DNA of 64,000 nt, taken from Cyanophora paradoxa (Eukaryota > Glaucocystophyceae > Cyanophorales > Cyanophoraceae). Location of the stretch: assembly GCA_004431415.1 (NCBI GenBank), contig QPMI01000524.1, forward strand, positions 124,001 to 188,000. Reading direction: 5' to 3'. Below the pieces are notes generated by a model that worked only from the letters and a program-made list of their open reading frames with translations, was not told the origin of the DNA and did no database searches. Shown one piece after another: positions 43,301-57,076 of this stretch. The translations under genes and the position numbers were made by a program. The stretch's first letter is position 1; each line of letters opens with the position of its first letter.

Positions 43301-46300
43301 GTGGAATCGTACAAGGGCACTGCGGCGTCTGGAGCGCGCCTGATTCATTACCTCTTCAACGATTGCGCTTTAAGCTCGGTTTGACCGATGCAGTTCATCC
43401 GCGAAATGTCACGCTCAGTCTAAGCCCGCTCGCAGACGACCAAATCGGCGCTGGACTCGAGCGGGAACGACCGCACTGCCTCCTTTGCCGATGACGTGGA
43501 GCTGACGTGCCCGCCAGCGCCCCCGCCTCCGCCTGAGACCTGCTCACCTCCGACAATCACGTCCATCCTCGCCGCCACCCCGGTCACGATATACGCGACC
43601 GTAGCATTTACGGCGGGTCAGAGCGTCACTCGCATCATCATTGTCTGCTCGGCTTCCGGGTACAGCACAACGACGGCCTCAGCGCGCACCACCGATGTTC
43701 TCGCGGCGGGGGTCACTTTGAGCTTCGGAATTGAACCGAGCTACGGGGAGGATTACACGCTGTCGTGCGTTGCGTACGCTCGCCGCTCGACAGGCTTCCA
43801 GTCTGCGGCTTCGTCCATCAAGACAGTCACCGTTTTGGGGGCGACTTCCCTGGCTGGACGCTCCCAGTCCGCTCTTGTTCCGTCTTCAAATCCTGACTCC
43901 TTCAACCTGGCACGCCGAATCGGTCCGGCGCATATACCCCCCTTTCCTCCCGTACCCCCCATCCGACTCTTTATGCTTGTCAAGGAACAAGTCCGGGGCT
44001 CAAACCAAATGACGGAGCAAAGCTCGTCGCTGCAGCAACCCTCCCCAGCTATGCGCTCGGCAGGCGACCTTCAGGACACCGTATCGGAGCTATTCTGATG
44101 CACGACGAAGTGAGCCATGCCTGTCATCTAGATCTTAAACTTCATACGCGCTATTGTGTGCTATCAAAATGCACGCCGCGGCGTGCACTCTGCCACCTGG
44201 AAAGAGTCACCGAGCGCTAATCCGCTGTTCATCACCACAGACATACTACTACTGCGACTTCAACTTGGACTCGGGAGAGTGCGATGTTCACCTCGGGCTC
44301 GGAATGTCACATGTGCGTATATACGTAGTCGTGAGCCTCGGAGCTTGCAATTAAGATTCGAAATTCCAGCACTCACAAAGAACATCCCTGCAGGACCCAT
44401 CGCGCAGGATAGATTTTCAGTTCGTTCCAATGAGTCCCTGGGCGCTGAAGGTGCCCAGAACTCAAGTATACACAAACTTTGAAACCACGCGTAGCGATTG
44501 ATATTGCAAGCTCATTATCGCGATCTGCAGGACCGCGATGCGCACTTTTCACCGCACGACATGTTCTCGCCTCAGGTTAACGACGTCGCTCTAGGATCTA
44601 GGCTTTTCAAATATGAACCGTAGCGTGTACACATTTCTAAAATCGGATCGTATATATTGCGCAGACGGACTGGGCCTGGAATCAATCGGCGTGGGACTAT
44701 CGTCACGCTGTGTTGGGCTCCGAGGTTGCTTCAGTGGCGGAACCGCCCTCGACCTGCCGTGGACACTCGTGCCTCGCATTCGCGGCTCGGCGATGGGCGA
44801 GCTTCGCATTCAGTCTCTGCGATTCCGACAATATCGACACCCTTGGGGCTGTCCGAGCGTGGAAGCCGCAGGAGTGTCCGACTGCGGACCCCTTCGACTT
44901 CATGCGGATGGCAGAGGTGCGATCTTTACGGCATGTATGCGCATGCGAAAGTTTGCCTGCTGTTGAACTTGGAATTGAAAAACGATGAATGCAGAACTCC
45001 GACTGGTTTGTGGACTTCAGACACTTTTTTGCATCATACGAGCGTCTTTTCTTCGAGATGCTTTCAGGAATTTCCTCTGGCGCCTCTCCAGAGCAGTGCG
45101 CCCCGCACTCGACTCCCTCGCGACCGATCAATCATGAACGACTTGCTCTTTCCATAGATCTAAAAGTTTAGCGCAGAGCCGAGTGGGCAGGTCACCTTGG
45201 GGCATTTATCTTGCACCAGCCGACAGTGCGTCCATCTGACGATGGCCAGCTTATCAAAACCTTAACATCCACATTAATATGCCTTCAATATTTGACATCC
45301 AAACACAGCCATACGGTAGCAACGGATCTATGACTGAGTACAAGAGGATGCATTTGCAACTACAAACCGAGCTTCTCAGCTACTACGAGAACATCAATGA
45401 CGAGAGAGACGCGATACCAGCTCCTGTCCAGGATCATTCATTCTTCCAGGCGACCAACTGCTTGGACTGTGCGTCTGTGCCAGCTGATAGTCTGCTTCAA
45501 CCTCTGCCCATATTAATATTTGCTTTGATAGTTGCGGATGTAGAACCTGTCGAGCATGGCCGGACGTTCGAGGCAAACGGGACCCTTGCGGACGTGCAGA
45601 GGGCGTATGGCCGCACGTACAGGGCTCTGCTTCTTCAAGATACGAGAATGTTCTCTTTCCCGCAGCGAGGCGTGGGCATGTTCGCTTCGTGGACGTCGTA
45701 TGGCCCCGAGGGCATTCTTCCGCTAATAAAGGCGAGCTTAGCGTACCGGGGTTTTGAAACGCACACGTACCGACCCGAGCGTTGAAACTCTCGCGCTCTC
45801 TGACCTACGATGATCTCGCAGATTTGCTCTTTTCCTATGGGCGTGGCTCTGCTGGCATTCAACCTGTCCGAGATAGCTCCAGCCGGATGGCACACTGAAG
45901 CGGGTACGGTCTACAAGAACCTTCCGTGCGAATTCTTCGTCTTCTTCGCGAAATAGATGTATATGTACTTTTAATGGGCGAGCAGGACCATAAATGATCC
46001 GCGAGCCACCTTCGCCGACGTGTTCCCACCTGGAGTTTCCATTCAAGATATGCACGCGGACGGTCGCGTTTCTCCAAACGGGCCTCTCTTGTATCACGCC
46101 ATTGTCCGAATACCGTTCTTCCCGACGGCAATCGCCTCCTGCACCCTGATCTCGAATGTCGTATGCGCCGAGGCGGACATCATGCATGTTACGGCGGTCC
46201 GCTTTTACCTCGTACTATATGCTACATTTTGGCCATAACGCGCATGACTGTAATAAAACACAGATGTTTACGTGGGAGGTAGATGTGTCGAAATTTGTGG

Positions 46301-49300
46301 AGCGGAGCGCCGATATGAAAGCATTCAACAAGACTTTCCCTTCGATCTCTCGGTACCGTACGGCAACTTTCAAGCACAGAAAGCCAAAAATCCTCCGCCA
46401 CGATCGAATACCAGTTGTGGACCACTGGATTGTAAACACAAAGCCCCTGTTATATTTATACCGTTACGCTGCTCTCGAGTGCGCTAATGTGTGATCACAT
46501 ATGCAGCTGCAAAACGAGCGACCTCTTCACTCCGGCTTTGGTTTCGGGGTGCGAACAGCGCGGCTCTTAAAAGAGTGCTCAGAATATTAATATTAACGGC
46601 ACGGCTGACATGATGGAAATTCTATTTGCGCGTACATACGCAGTTTGGAGAAGGGAGGTTCATCGATCCGGCCAACTGCAGATTTGCGTTCTTCGTGACC
46701 GGCGACAGGGTTCGCCTCCTCCATTGATATTCTAAAATGGCATGCGCACAAACTCTGAAATTGGCACAATCACAACACTCGTACACAAAGATCATTCGCA
46801 TCGCAAAACCGAATACCTACCAAAGCGGGATGGCTGGAGAAGTTGATGGCGCTGCTTCTATTTATGGCAACTCAAGCTGGGTTCCTTCAACCAACGATTG
46901 GGTTTCGGTTCGAGTTTTCGAAAATACGTCAAGAGCGCTTCAGACTCTTAGATCTAAACTCAACGATCAACCCTTTCAGGTGGCTGCAGCTGCCTACAAA
47001 GAAATTCAAGAAACCCCAGCGAGCCATCTTTACATAGTTCAGGAGGTTGACAATTCTGCTCTGCTCTTTACATGCAAATCCCTGGGACCAATTCGTTGAC
47101 CATTATCTTTCTAGATTCACACGAAGGCAAATACGCGGTCTTTCCGCTTCGCCTCTCAGAGTGCCAGCCATCCTCGGCCCATTCTGCTGCGCTCTAAACG
47201 AATGATGCGAGCTGTCGAGCGCGCCTCTTCCTCCCGTCTCCTTCGAGTTCGCTTCATCGAGTCCACTCCTTTCGAGCCCGTCGTGGACGTCCTCGTCGAC
47301 CCTTTTCCAGCCAACGTCATTTCCGCACACGTCGTGCCCGATTTCAGCGACGGGCGTATGTTTGGCTTTGGTGGCGACACGGACCCGCGATCCTCGACCT
47401 TGCCCTTCAAGGAGCTTCCGCTTGTCGTATTCGCTGTCTCATCTCCGTGCGTGACGAGAATTTTAATGATGTTTCTCGAAACACGCTCCGGTCCTCACAC
47501 GAAGTTAGACCCATGCTGCTGAAAATGGAGCTCAATTGTCCGCCGGGCACTAGGTGCCGCTTCGATTCACGCAAGTTGTTTGCTTGGGACCTTTGTTTAA
47601 AATTTCGTCCTAGGTGGAACTGGGAAGCAGCACAGGTGAGTGCTGCCGACGCAACTGCAAACGCGGAGCCCTGTCGTTTGATTTCGGCGGGTGTGTTGGC
47701 ATCGAATTCTGTGCCGGAATATGAAGTGAAACTGTGATAACGCACATGTGCAGGGCGCTTTTCGAGCTCCTCCGGACTTCTCCTCGACTCCGATGCTGCG
47801 CTGTGAGTATTTCGTGTATACGTAGCAAAGCAAACGGCAGGACGTGCAAACTTCCGACGGCCACTGAGGCATGTGCCACACGGCCCGCGAGCAGTTGTCC
47901 TCCAGGGATGTACAGCAAGGCGGGAGCGACGAAATGCACCGCGTGCGACCGAGGAACTTCATCGGAAGCGGGCGCAAGCAGCTGTTTTGGTGCGAGAGCA
48001 GTTTTATGAACTGAATGAAATGCGACACACGCGCACAATCCGATCGAGGCTTGCTATGGTGCAGATTGCCCACAGCACACGACGGCAATCTCACCTGGTA
48101 ATGCATGCACAGAGTGCTACATCGCGAACAAATCCCCTGTGGTATACTACTCTTCACTTCTTGACTTGCCCTATAGCTATATATATCGCAAATGTTGATC
48201 TTGATCTCTTTGCGCAGGCCATGCAACCCAGCTACTTTACCCCAACGTCCCGCTGGCAACAGACGTGCTTGCTGTGGTACAGTGGGTTTCGCACTCAACT
48301 GAAAGCGTCGTGTCACGGGCTGATAATGTCCAATATCAGCCCTCCAGGATACTTTCTTAGGGAGCCCGGAGCGTAAGCACTGGCTCAAATGTTTTACGGG
48401 GCCTATTCTTGTTTCTAACCTTCACGCTCCCTGTACGCTTTGAATTCCCGGCCCTCAGCTCGGAATGTATCGCATGTGCGTTGCGCAAATGTAATTCGCA
48501 TCGCTTTCGTTTCTAAAATTGTTTTATACATGTACAGGCCCAAGCAACCAGTTCTCATTTATCTACGGGGCTGTGTCAACTTGCTTTGACTGTACGTACA
48601 TAACTAACTAAAAACAACTTATATATATAATTATGACCTGGACATTCAGTTCGCTGATGTTTCGCAGGCCCTCCTGGCCTGGTTCCCTCCTCCGATCTTG
48701 TCCAGTGTGAGGCATGGTATATACCTGTTTGTAATTGCTCACGAGCTGCAAGCTCTTACAGCCGCATGCAGTCCGGCAGGCTCCTACCAGCCCCTCCAGA
48801 ATCTTCCCTGCGAGAAATGTCCTGTCGGCTTCGTAAGCAATCTGGTGGACATCGTTCCTCCCCTCCAGATCGGACCAGAACATCGCCGCCTCGTCTTATA
48901 CAAGCGCGGAGCATACTTCAGCTGCAACCCTTGCCCTGCAGTGCGATACCGCATTTCTGCGCTGGATTGTGACGTGCATCGTTAACGTTGACGCCCTGCC
49001 GTGCTCCCCCTTAGAATCGCATCCCGACCGACCGGCAAGACGCTTGTGTCTTTTGTCCTCCGGGGCATGAGAGAACGGGAATGACGGCATGCTCCCCTTG
49101 CAAGAGCGATCATGCATCCCCAACAGGGCAGGACGAGAAGTGCACGAGGTGCGGCCCCGGCTACATCAGCTCTGTGGACCGGCTCTCCTGTGTTCCGTGT
49201 CCTCCGGGTCCGCCAAGGCGAGCAAGTCAGCAGCCGCGCGCTGCTCATTAACTTCCGCCCGGTGATGCAGGCGAGTACGAGGACACCGCCCGCGCTGGCA

Positions 49301-52300
49301 TTTGCCTCCGCTGTCCGTCGGGAACCGTTGCTCCGTTTGCTGGCTCCCCAAGCTGCACACCTTGCGGTCCTGGATTATATTCCTCTGCAGATGCAAGAAT
49401 GTGCTTGCCGTGTGGCGCAGGTGCTTTCAAAAATTGTTTTTTTAAAGCTCTTCAGCAAATTTACGGGGATGATCGTAGGATCCTTCCGCAGCAACAGCAC
49501 TGCCGTTTGCGTTCCAGTAGATCCCGGTTTCATCTCCCCTGCCGCCTCTGCCGAACAGGTACAGTGCCCAGCTGGTTTCGTGTCCAGCCTCACCCGAGAT
49601 GCGTGCTTGGCATGCACGAAAGGTGCGCATCCGCGAACAAATCAAAATCAAATCTTGTTTCATTTTCTGCAGGCTCTTTCTACAGCAATGCCACGGGTAG
49701 CTGTTTACGGTGCAACCTTGCATAAAATTTTGCGCTATGTGATGCGTTCTTGATCATAAGCCAAGATGCCGCAGTTAATTCGCGTGTACCGTGCATTTTG
49801 ACTTGAGCTGAGATAAATGTAACTCGTAGGTGTGGTAATAATGCAGCTTCTCACACCGATGGATCAACTACTTGCTCCAGCTGCCTTGCGGGATTCGTTT
49901 CCACTCCAGACTTTCAAGCGTGCCGCCCATGCCCTGGCGGTGCGTTTCGTAACTGGGCTCGAGTTTTTCAAACACGTTAGCTGAGTCGTTGCATCAGGGT
50001 TCTATCGAAGCGCTCAGATGGCCACCTGCGAGCCTGTGTCACTTGGCGAGGTCGCTCGGCAAGGCGCCTCCAGTCCAACACGCTGCCCGCCGGGCTCTGT
50101 GCCCGACGCGGCAAGATCGACCTGCGTGGCATGTCCGAAAGGCACGTACAATGCAAATAGCACATGCTTAAAGTGCGTCATCTTTGGATATCAGGTTGCG
50201 AATTGACCCGAGATGTTCATTGAATTTGGCGCACAGATGTCCTGTTAACACGATCGCCCCACAGTCCGGCTCAATCCTCTGCGTTCCATGTGCACCCGGG
50301 AGCGTCGCCTCATCCGACTCGCAGCGCTGCATCTCATGCGTCTCCGGTGCAGAGCCGCCGGCGCCGGCTTCATGAGCGCGATTCTGAAGTTGAATTTAAA
50401 TAACATTGCCGGTACTGTCGTTCTCCACAGGAACGTTCAGAGCCGACAACATGAGCGCGTGCGACGCCGTTCCGGAACGCAGCGTGGCAGGTCCTGGTTC
50501 TGCCGTGGTTCACCTTTGCCCCCCCGGTTACCTGCCAAACTCTGTCGCCGATGCTTGCATTCCGTGCGAGGCGTGTTCCGTTTTGCGTAACTATACACCA
50601 ATCAAACTTAAGCTCATTTCTGCTTTGAGCTGAAGCCCCGTCGACGCATGCAGAAAGGCCAGGTGGAAGACAACGGCATCTGCCGAAGGTGAGCGACGCA
50701 ATCGATAATCACTCGCATATGCATCATTCAGTCATTCATGGCCGCCTCATAATCACATATGGACATACCCACAGCTGCCCAATCAATCACATTGCGCCCT
50801 CTTTCGGAGCTACTGCATGTCAGCCGTGCATTTCGGGATTTCTTTCATCCGGCGATCATCAGAGATGCATAGTCTGCCCGCCTGGAACGCATCGGTCGGA
50901 TTCCAATTCGACCAGCTGCGAGCCGGTCCCTTCGCGCCACATCTCCGTACAGGGGCTTCTGGTCGCCTGCAAGAACGGAACGGTCCCCAGCGGCACCCTG
51001 GAAGAATGCGTGGACTGCCCTCCTGGCACGTTTCAACGGGATGATGAATGCGTACTGTGCGCAACCGCGTGGGTGGCCCCACTGCCAGGGCTCGATCGGT
51101 GTGAAAAGTGTCCCGATGGATACGAGGCTTCAGCTGATTCGCAAAAATGCTACCGTGAGCTCGGAGTTACTGTTGCAAGTTGAACGATTCCTGCCATTGA
51201 TCTCCCGTTCCAGCTTGTATGGCGGGTTATTTTCGACACGAGCCATTGCTCCGTTGCGAGACAGTGCCACCAGGCGCAGTCGCCTTGCCGGGAAGCCGTA
51301 ACTACACAGTCTGCGGTCGTGGGAAGGTCCGACGGTCGTCGGCGCTGTCTCGAAAACCGCCGTCAAAAAGAAGAAATAAACTTCGAGTTAGGAGGCGCCG
51401 AAAGGTATTGATCTTAAAGCTTGTTAACGTTTATCGGAGCAGGTGCCGAACGCCGAGCGTACATCTTGTCTCGATTGCGGAGCGGGGACAGTCGAAATCG
51501 ACGGCGCGTGCGTCGCCTGCGTCGGTCCGCCTCAAAGTGTTGCATGCCATTAATATTTCGATCTCGATTCGCTCCTAACACAATCCAACGTACAGCAAAC
51601 AATTATGCGCCTCGGGCCGGTATGACCAGCTGCTTGGAATGGTCTGCACTGCTTATAACAATTATTCTACGACTCCGTATTCAAGTAATTTATAATATTG
51701 GAGCTCTGAGCTTCGAGTTATTGCGCAGCCCGCGAGGGACATCGGTGCACTGGGACCGGCAAGGTTGCTCGCTCTGTCCGCGTGGCACGTACCGAAACGA
51801 AAACATGACAGCCTGCAAGGAGGTAAAACGCTTCGAAATTCATCCAGCAACCTGCTATCTCTGCTACGTGAAGACATGTTTCACGTGCAGTGTCCATCGG
51901 GTCGCGTCGCCCTGAGAGAAGGCTCTTTCGAGTGCCTAGAATGGTACGACTTTAACTACGCATGATCAGTTCAAATGAAATGCCGTATATTTCGCGGTGG
52001 AATCTGAGCGATTCTCCAGCCCACTGGGCTACGAGGCAAGTGGAGACCGTTCTGCGTGCTTGCCATGCAGGGCGGGCACCCTTCAAAGCGACGGGCGCTG
52101 CAAACCGTGTCCCGATGGTTTCATATCGACGCTCGCCTCCCCCAGCTGCAAGCAGTGCCCTCCGGGAGAAGTCAGCAACTCGGACAGGACTGCTTGCTTA
52201 CCTTGCAAAGGTCCGATTCCGATTCGATTCTCCGTACGCTTCGACTTCGCTGAATTGTAAGTCTTTTCTAAAGGCGGCACGTTTCAAGCTAATGGCACGA

Positions 52301-55300
52301 ACTCTTGCCTTCCTTGCAAAGCGGTTTGCGTAGAGAACTATTGTGTTTTTCGTGTGCTTGCTTTAACACTGATTGACAATATAAACTGGAAGGGAACCTG
52401 GTCGGCGCCTAAGAGCACGATTTGTCTGGACTGTCCTATTGGATTCTTCGCTTTCTACGACTCCACTCGATGCATTCCGTGCGACAGGTGGCCGTCTATA
52501 TGTTTCCATTCCACTATCCCTAGGCTGTACTCATGATCACTTTATTGTCCCTTTGAACGTTCCAGTGGCGCATTCATGCCTGTCGGGACGCGGGCGTGCA
52601 GGAAGGTGCGACCCTTGCGCCAGGGACTCGCTTATACACGCTTTCCGAGTTTTAATTACGGATTGCGGACATTTCGTAGTGTCCTGCGTCAACATATGCA
52701 CCGAAAGAGGGAACGCCCGCAAGATGCAGGGACTGCGACGCAGGATTTACCAACTCGGCGGACTCCCGGTCCTGTCAGCCCTGCCCGATGGTGCGCACGC
52801 GCACGCGCTAGGACGGCATTTTTGAGCATAACCTTGGTAATGTCCGCCCGCATCGCGTCCTGCCATGGCGGCGTATACAGGGATTTTTCCGAAGAATGAA
52901 CGACTCAGCATGTCTTCCCTGCCCCGTGGGAACATTTGCCGATGCTCCTGGCAAAGCGGCTTGCGATTCCTGGTGCACGAGCTCCAGCGCTTGTATACCG
53001 GCTGCCGCTAACTGTAAATTAAAATTTGACTGTGACTATTCGCGCTTGCATCTGCGCGCAGTCCTGATGGGCGTGTGCCTCGGGAGGACCGCGCAGGGTG
53101 TAAAGGTCCGTCTGGATTCGTCTTATCCGTTAATTGTAATTATATAAGAATCAGCATGGGATTGACTAATTGAAATTTGTATTTCGCCAGAGTGCCCCGA
53201 GGGATTTTTTGCGGACGAGGGCGTATGCGCTCTGTGCCCTCCAAGAACAACGAGGGGGATCGCATGCGAGCCGTTGTCCTCTCCTTTCTCGACGTCGATA
53301 CTTGCTCAAACATTTCGCAGCTAGTTCCTGTGTGAAGTGCATGGCGGGCTTCGTGTCGGATGCGCGCCGCACTACCTGCATCCCTTGCCCAGCTTCGCAG
53401 TATCTGCCGGAGGCCAGCGAGTTCTGCGTCCCGTGCCCCGCGACATCTGTGTCGTCCCCGGGCTCGTCCCAATGCACCCCGTGCATCGATGGCTGGGTTC
53501 CGGACGAGTCGGGGCAAAAGTGCACAGCGTGTGCCGCCGGCTCGTTTCGCAATTCATCACTACACGCCTGCATGCCCTGGTACGTTTGACATCGCCATAA
53601 TTTACTCGCGATGGGCTCACACAGCAGGGGATGTCGAAAAGTCCTGCAGGCACGTACGCTGATGCGGTGGGCTCAGCGAATTGCCTTCCATGCTCTTCCA
53701 GCCAACTCTGGTGCTGTCTTTTGTTTTCTTAAACTTTCGTATACGTACTCTGTTTAACTAACCAAATCGTTCGCGACAGTCCCGTCGCCACAGCAACTCC
53801 TATAGACACGCTTCTTTTCGACGCTTTTGTTTCAGTACCCAGCCAGTTCGGCAGAGCTCGCGCTTTCAGCTCGTCAACTGTCGCCCCTGGTGCACGTCGG
53901 GTCCTGCGCGCTGCATCCGCATCCAATCGCGATCACGAATTCCCACACGACTCTTCTGTCTCTTTCCCGGCAAAATTCGCGATATCCGAGGTTCTGCTGG
54001 ACACCAATCGGGCCTTGCTCGCGAATCCGATTATCGAATCGGATAAGGAGGCTATTTCAGCCGTGTACCGCTACATTGGGTACACTGCCGCGGGAGCCGG
54101 AGCCGTCGTCATCGTTTTCGGCTGTGGGCTTTTCGTATACGTGAAGGTTTGCGCACACCGCAGTAGTACACGCATACGTATACGTAGTCCACCTGCACAG
54201 GTCCCGTAGCCTCTCTCACGTACGTGCACATGCAGTTTGCTCGCGATGTCGATCGTCGCTCCCAACGCAAATCGAAAGTAATTTCAGCGTACTATCTGGT
54301 TTGCGGCACGGCTGACGCTCGCGATCGCATCCGCCGCAGGTCGGCCGGCTAAACAAGCTGTACGCGGACGTCATCGCAGAGCGAGTCGAAACCCTCACCC
54401 AGCTGCAGTCGCGATCGCGAGAGTCGTTGCCTGGAAATGCTGATGAATCCAGGGCCGGACGGTCGCGAGCTCGCACGGCCTCGCGATCGGTCGACGTGGA
54501 TGCGGACGTCCATGAAAAAGACGCCCGGTGTTGGTCATCGGCAGCTGCTTTCAAGGACTGGCCACCCACTCCAAAGGGCACAGCAAAGGGCGGCCCCATC
54601 TTCGTCCATTTTGACGAAGACGGTAACTCCACCGAATACATGCCATCGACGTCCGCTTCAGGTCGATAGTTTTTGTTTTTAACCAAATGCATTCCAAAGT
54701 ACTAGCTAGTATTGTTGCGAAGCTCTAGGTACTAATCACGATCGAATACTCAGCTGTGGACCAAGACTCAGCGGACTTCACCGCGCACGCGGACGGAACA
54801 CATGTCAAATCGCGGCGTTTGTCTGGGGCGCTTTTTGCAGTCACCGCTATTTGCCTTGCAGTAATCGCGAGTGAGCGAAAATCCTGGAATTGTCTCAATT
54901 GTTTTACTCAAATCGTAGGACTAATTTCCATTTCATTTCTCAGTATGTTTCGTCGCTTTGCAATTCTTCCTAGCGAATTTCGGCGTGAGTAGCTTCTTCA
55001 TTCAAAGCGGCGAATTAAATTTGAGTTTCTGTTCGACAGATCGTTCAGTCCCTCGTTCCTGGAGTCTCACCATCAATAAATAACATTGCAGGGCTCTTCG
55101 AGGTGCGAGCTTTGCTATTTTTTAACATATTGCTGGCGATCGCGCTCGTAATACGTTTTATTCTGCCCCGGATCTACGAACAGGTTTCTGCTGTGTTTTT
55201 GGGGCTTTCGGGCGAACGCCGCCTCGATCGCGAGAGCGTCTCCGGCGTCGCGTCAGCCCAATCCTCGCCGTCGACGGCGGTCAACTTAACAAGCGCAATT

Positions 55301-57076
55301 TTCGTTTCCTTCCAAGCGCTAGAAGGGCTGCATGGCACTTCTGCTCCTTCTGTTACAACCGCAATGAACGCCGCCGACGGGTCCTGCCGGTGCATAGTTT
55401 CACGAGCGCACCGGCATGCGCAATATTTTCAAAGTTGAAGTTTTCGCAATCAGGGTTACGTGGACATGCGGTCCCTGTCGCCTTACGGCTTCGGACTCGG
55501 CGTTCATCGCATTTCAAGTCGTCTCGCGGGTGGCACTCGCTCACGCGATTGCGTACAATGTCCAGGTCCAGCTCATAATTATTGGATGCTGATGCTGCAG
55601 ATTCAATATCGATCGGCTAAGCGGCTGCGCATGCTTCCTATCGCAGCTACCCGGCAATGCAACAGCAACTGGCGTTATCGCCCCGCACGATAACGGGAGG
55701 CTGACAGTTCTGCGGGGCGCGTCCCCTGTTCGACTTCCGCTACTTCTGACTCCGGTTCACTGCATCGATGAGCGCGATTGCGACCCGCATTACAGTGCCT
55801 CCATCCTCTCGGCAAGCAACCGCGACGCAGAAGTGGACGAGTCCACTTTCGTGCGCTCGGCGTGATCCTTTAAAATCGTCAACGTTTTAAACACGATTCT
55901 CATTTCGGCCGTAATACCTTAACATTCTTTGCAGACACTCTGCCCTTTCGACAAACCCCTATCGGACCCCGTCTGCGCCGGCGAGACCGTTCAATTCCGT
56001 GTTTCCTTCAACATGAACGACGTTTACTTAAAGGTTAACATGACGCATGCCAGTTTTGCAATATTTCATGCTTATTCGTTGCGTTCACAATGACAATCGC
56101 AGGTGACTCGCGTGGAACGAGCTTCGTTTCTGGATGCGGTCGCTGACGCTGCGGCTTACGTGCCCGCCGCCATCGCCGCCGTTCAGCAGCTCGTCATTCT
56201 CTACTTGACCGTCATCCTCTATATTCAGGTAAATATGGCTGGCAGAGTGCTAGACTGCTGAATCTAAGCAACGGGGCGAAGCAGAATAAAACCGAATCCA
56301 CAAGCAAGGCTGCCAAGCGACCTCCAATTGGATCCCGAGCCACGAACTCCGGATTCTCCCACGCCTCGGGTGTTGAATCGCAGTCCAGCGGCCCGATCGA
56401 GCGGCCCCGATCGCGGGCAGCGGCCGCGGCCAAATCGAGGAGGTTCACTGAACAGCGAGATATTGGCGACGCTTTGTCTGCTGCCCATTCGGGGGCGGAT
56501 GCGGAACACCTGCAGATCGCTCAGTCTGGGACAGAACGATCGCCAGGCCAGCAATTGCTGCAGGGCCAGCTGCAGCCCTCCAACCTCACGCTGCCCCGTT
56601 CCTCCCTCGCGATCGGAGGGACCAGCGCATCTGCTGCGGAACATGCGCAACTGCAGCTGCGTGCAGTTTACATGTGCCCGTCGCGCAGCTCCGGCCAAGT
56701 CATGATTGCTTCGAATTCAAGCTCCGTTTCCGCCGCTTCCCGGACGATGGCACTGCAGCGGCGAACGGTCTCGGTGGAACCTCCGCCGACAAATCAACGA
56801 TACTTGCTTCCGCTGGCCCCTGTTCTGCCGCCCAGCACCATAGCCATGGCCATGGCCGGCACTGCAAAGTGGTACAGCCGTTCTCCACGGGATTCACGGC
56901 AGGCGCGCACATGTACGGGCTCGGCCTCGAGCGATCCGCGCACGGCTGCCACCCTGGAAAAGACCAGAAGCCTGTCAGACCCTGGCTCGCGCCGGCTCCT
57001 CGACCTCGAGCTCGCGTTTGAGTTGGGGTTAGCAGATGCTGGCGCCTCGCTGCCAGCGAGCGAGTCGCGATCGTAA
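40350..57076 (+). CDS. Very large multi-exon receptor-like membrane protein (LamG, FN3-like, GCC2/GCC3 cysteine-rich, multi-pass)
   Basis: ATG at 40350 opens MILAASLYARLAVPVAAQ, a clear signal peptide. Exon 1 ends at 40448 (AAG before a GC-type donor GCATCAG) and exon 2 is the 15-nt 40532-40546. Ectodomain order: unknown N-terminal exons (TANGQTFTRSNFGLMGVYE near 41,160; HEGDEAISLVYRFPVINPG near 42,200), a LamG/concanavalin-like domain, an FN3/Ig-like domain, several unidentified exons (44.6-47.5 kb), then a long series of cysteine-rich modules. Four hydrophobic helices follow, with a Ser/Ala/Gln-rich tail ending TAA at 57074-57076. Proteins combining tyrosine-kinase-ephrin-receptor-like GCC2/GCC3 modules and several membrane helices are common, poorly understood surface proteins of protists; adhesion or sensing is inference. 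One gene is favoured because no internal stop-plus-new-start is needed, but a split near 47.5 kb cannot be excluded. Codon use is less GC-biased than in the left half. Confidence 0.65.
42520..43370 (+). other. LamG / concanavalin-like domain exons
   Basis: FGPEFSIEFWIQPRQDQAFE begins the domain (42,530). KLALLVDVYSSSSTRIDRVL (42,885), WAHVAVTWSSPDSSGASAVK (43,070) and TNVLVGDFRWWPGTRTAEEI (43,240) continue it over three exons. The FWI, WAHVAVTW and NVLVGDFRWW strands are typical of Laminin_G_3 domains, which bind carbohydrate or protein. Confidence 0.75.
43535..43850 (+). other. Fibronectin-III/Ig-like beta-sandwich exon
   Basis: PTITSILAATPVTIYATVAF, then ASGYSTTTASARTTDVLAAG and YTLSCVAYARRSTGFQS. 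Alternating hydrophobic strands and a terminal KTVTV fit an FN3-like fold. The exact family is uncertain. Confidence 0.5.
47524..53585 (+). other. Cysteine-rich GCC2/GCC3 (ephrin-receptor-like) repeat region
   Basis: More than a dozen modules of the form C-x2-G-x(8-12)-C-x2-C appear, mostly one or two per exon. Examples are CPPGMYSKAGATKCTACDRG (47,900), CPVGFVSN (48,820), CPPGYLPNSVADACIPCEAC (50,520), CPPGTHRSDSNSTSCE (50,878), CPDGFISTLASPSCKQCPPG (52,108) and CPASQYLPEASEFCVPCPA (53,385). They predict disulphide-linked extracellular rods. Introns are AT-richer than those in the left half. Confidence 0.8.
54080..57076 (+). other. Transmembrane helices and cytoplasmic tail of the large receptor-like gene
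   Basis: Helices: AAGAGAVVIVFGCGLFVYV (54,085-54,145), LSGALFAVTAICLAVIA (about 54,820-54,870), ALLFFNILLAIALVIRFIL (about 55,108-55,165) and QQLVILYLTVILYIQ (about 56,185-56,230). Soluble loops between them include LNKLYADVIAERVETLTQLQ and FRVSFNMNDVYLKVTRVERA. The tail from 56,257 is rich in Ser, Ala and Gln. The junctions joining helices 1 to 2 and the 55.4-55.9 kb exons are not certain. Confidence 0.55.
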
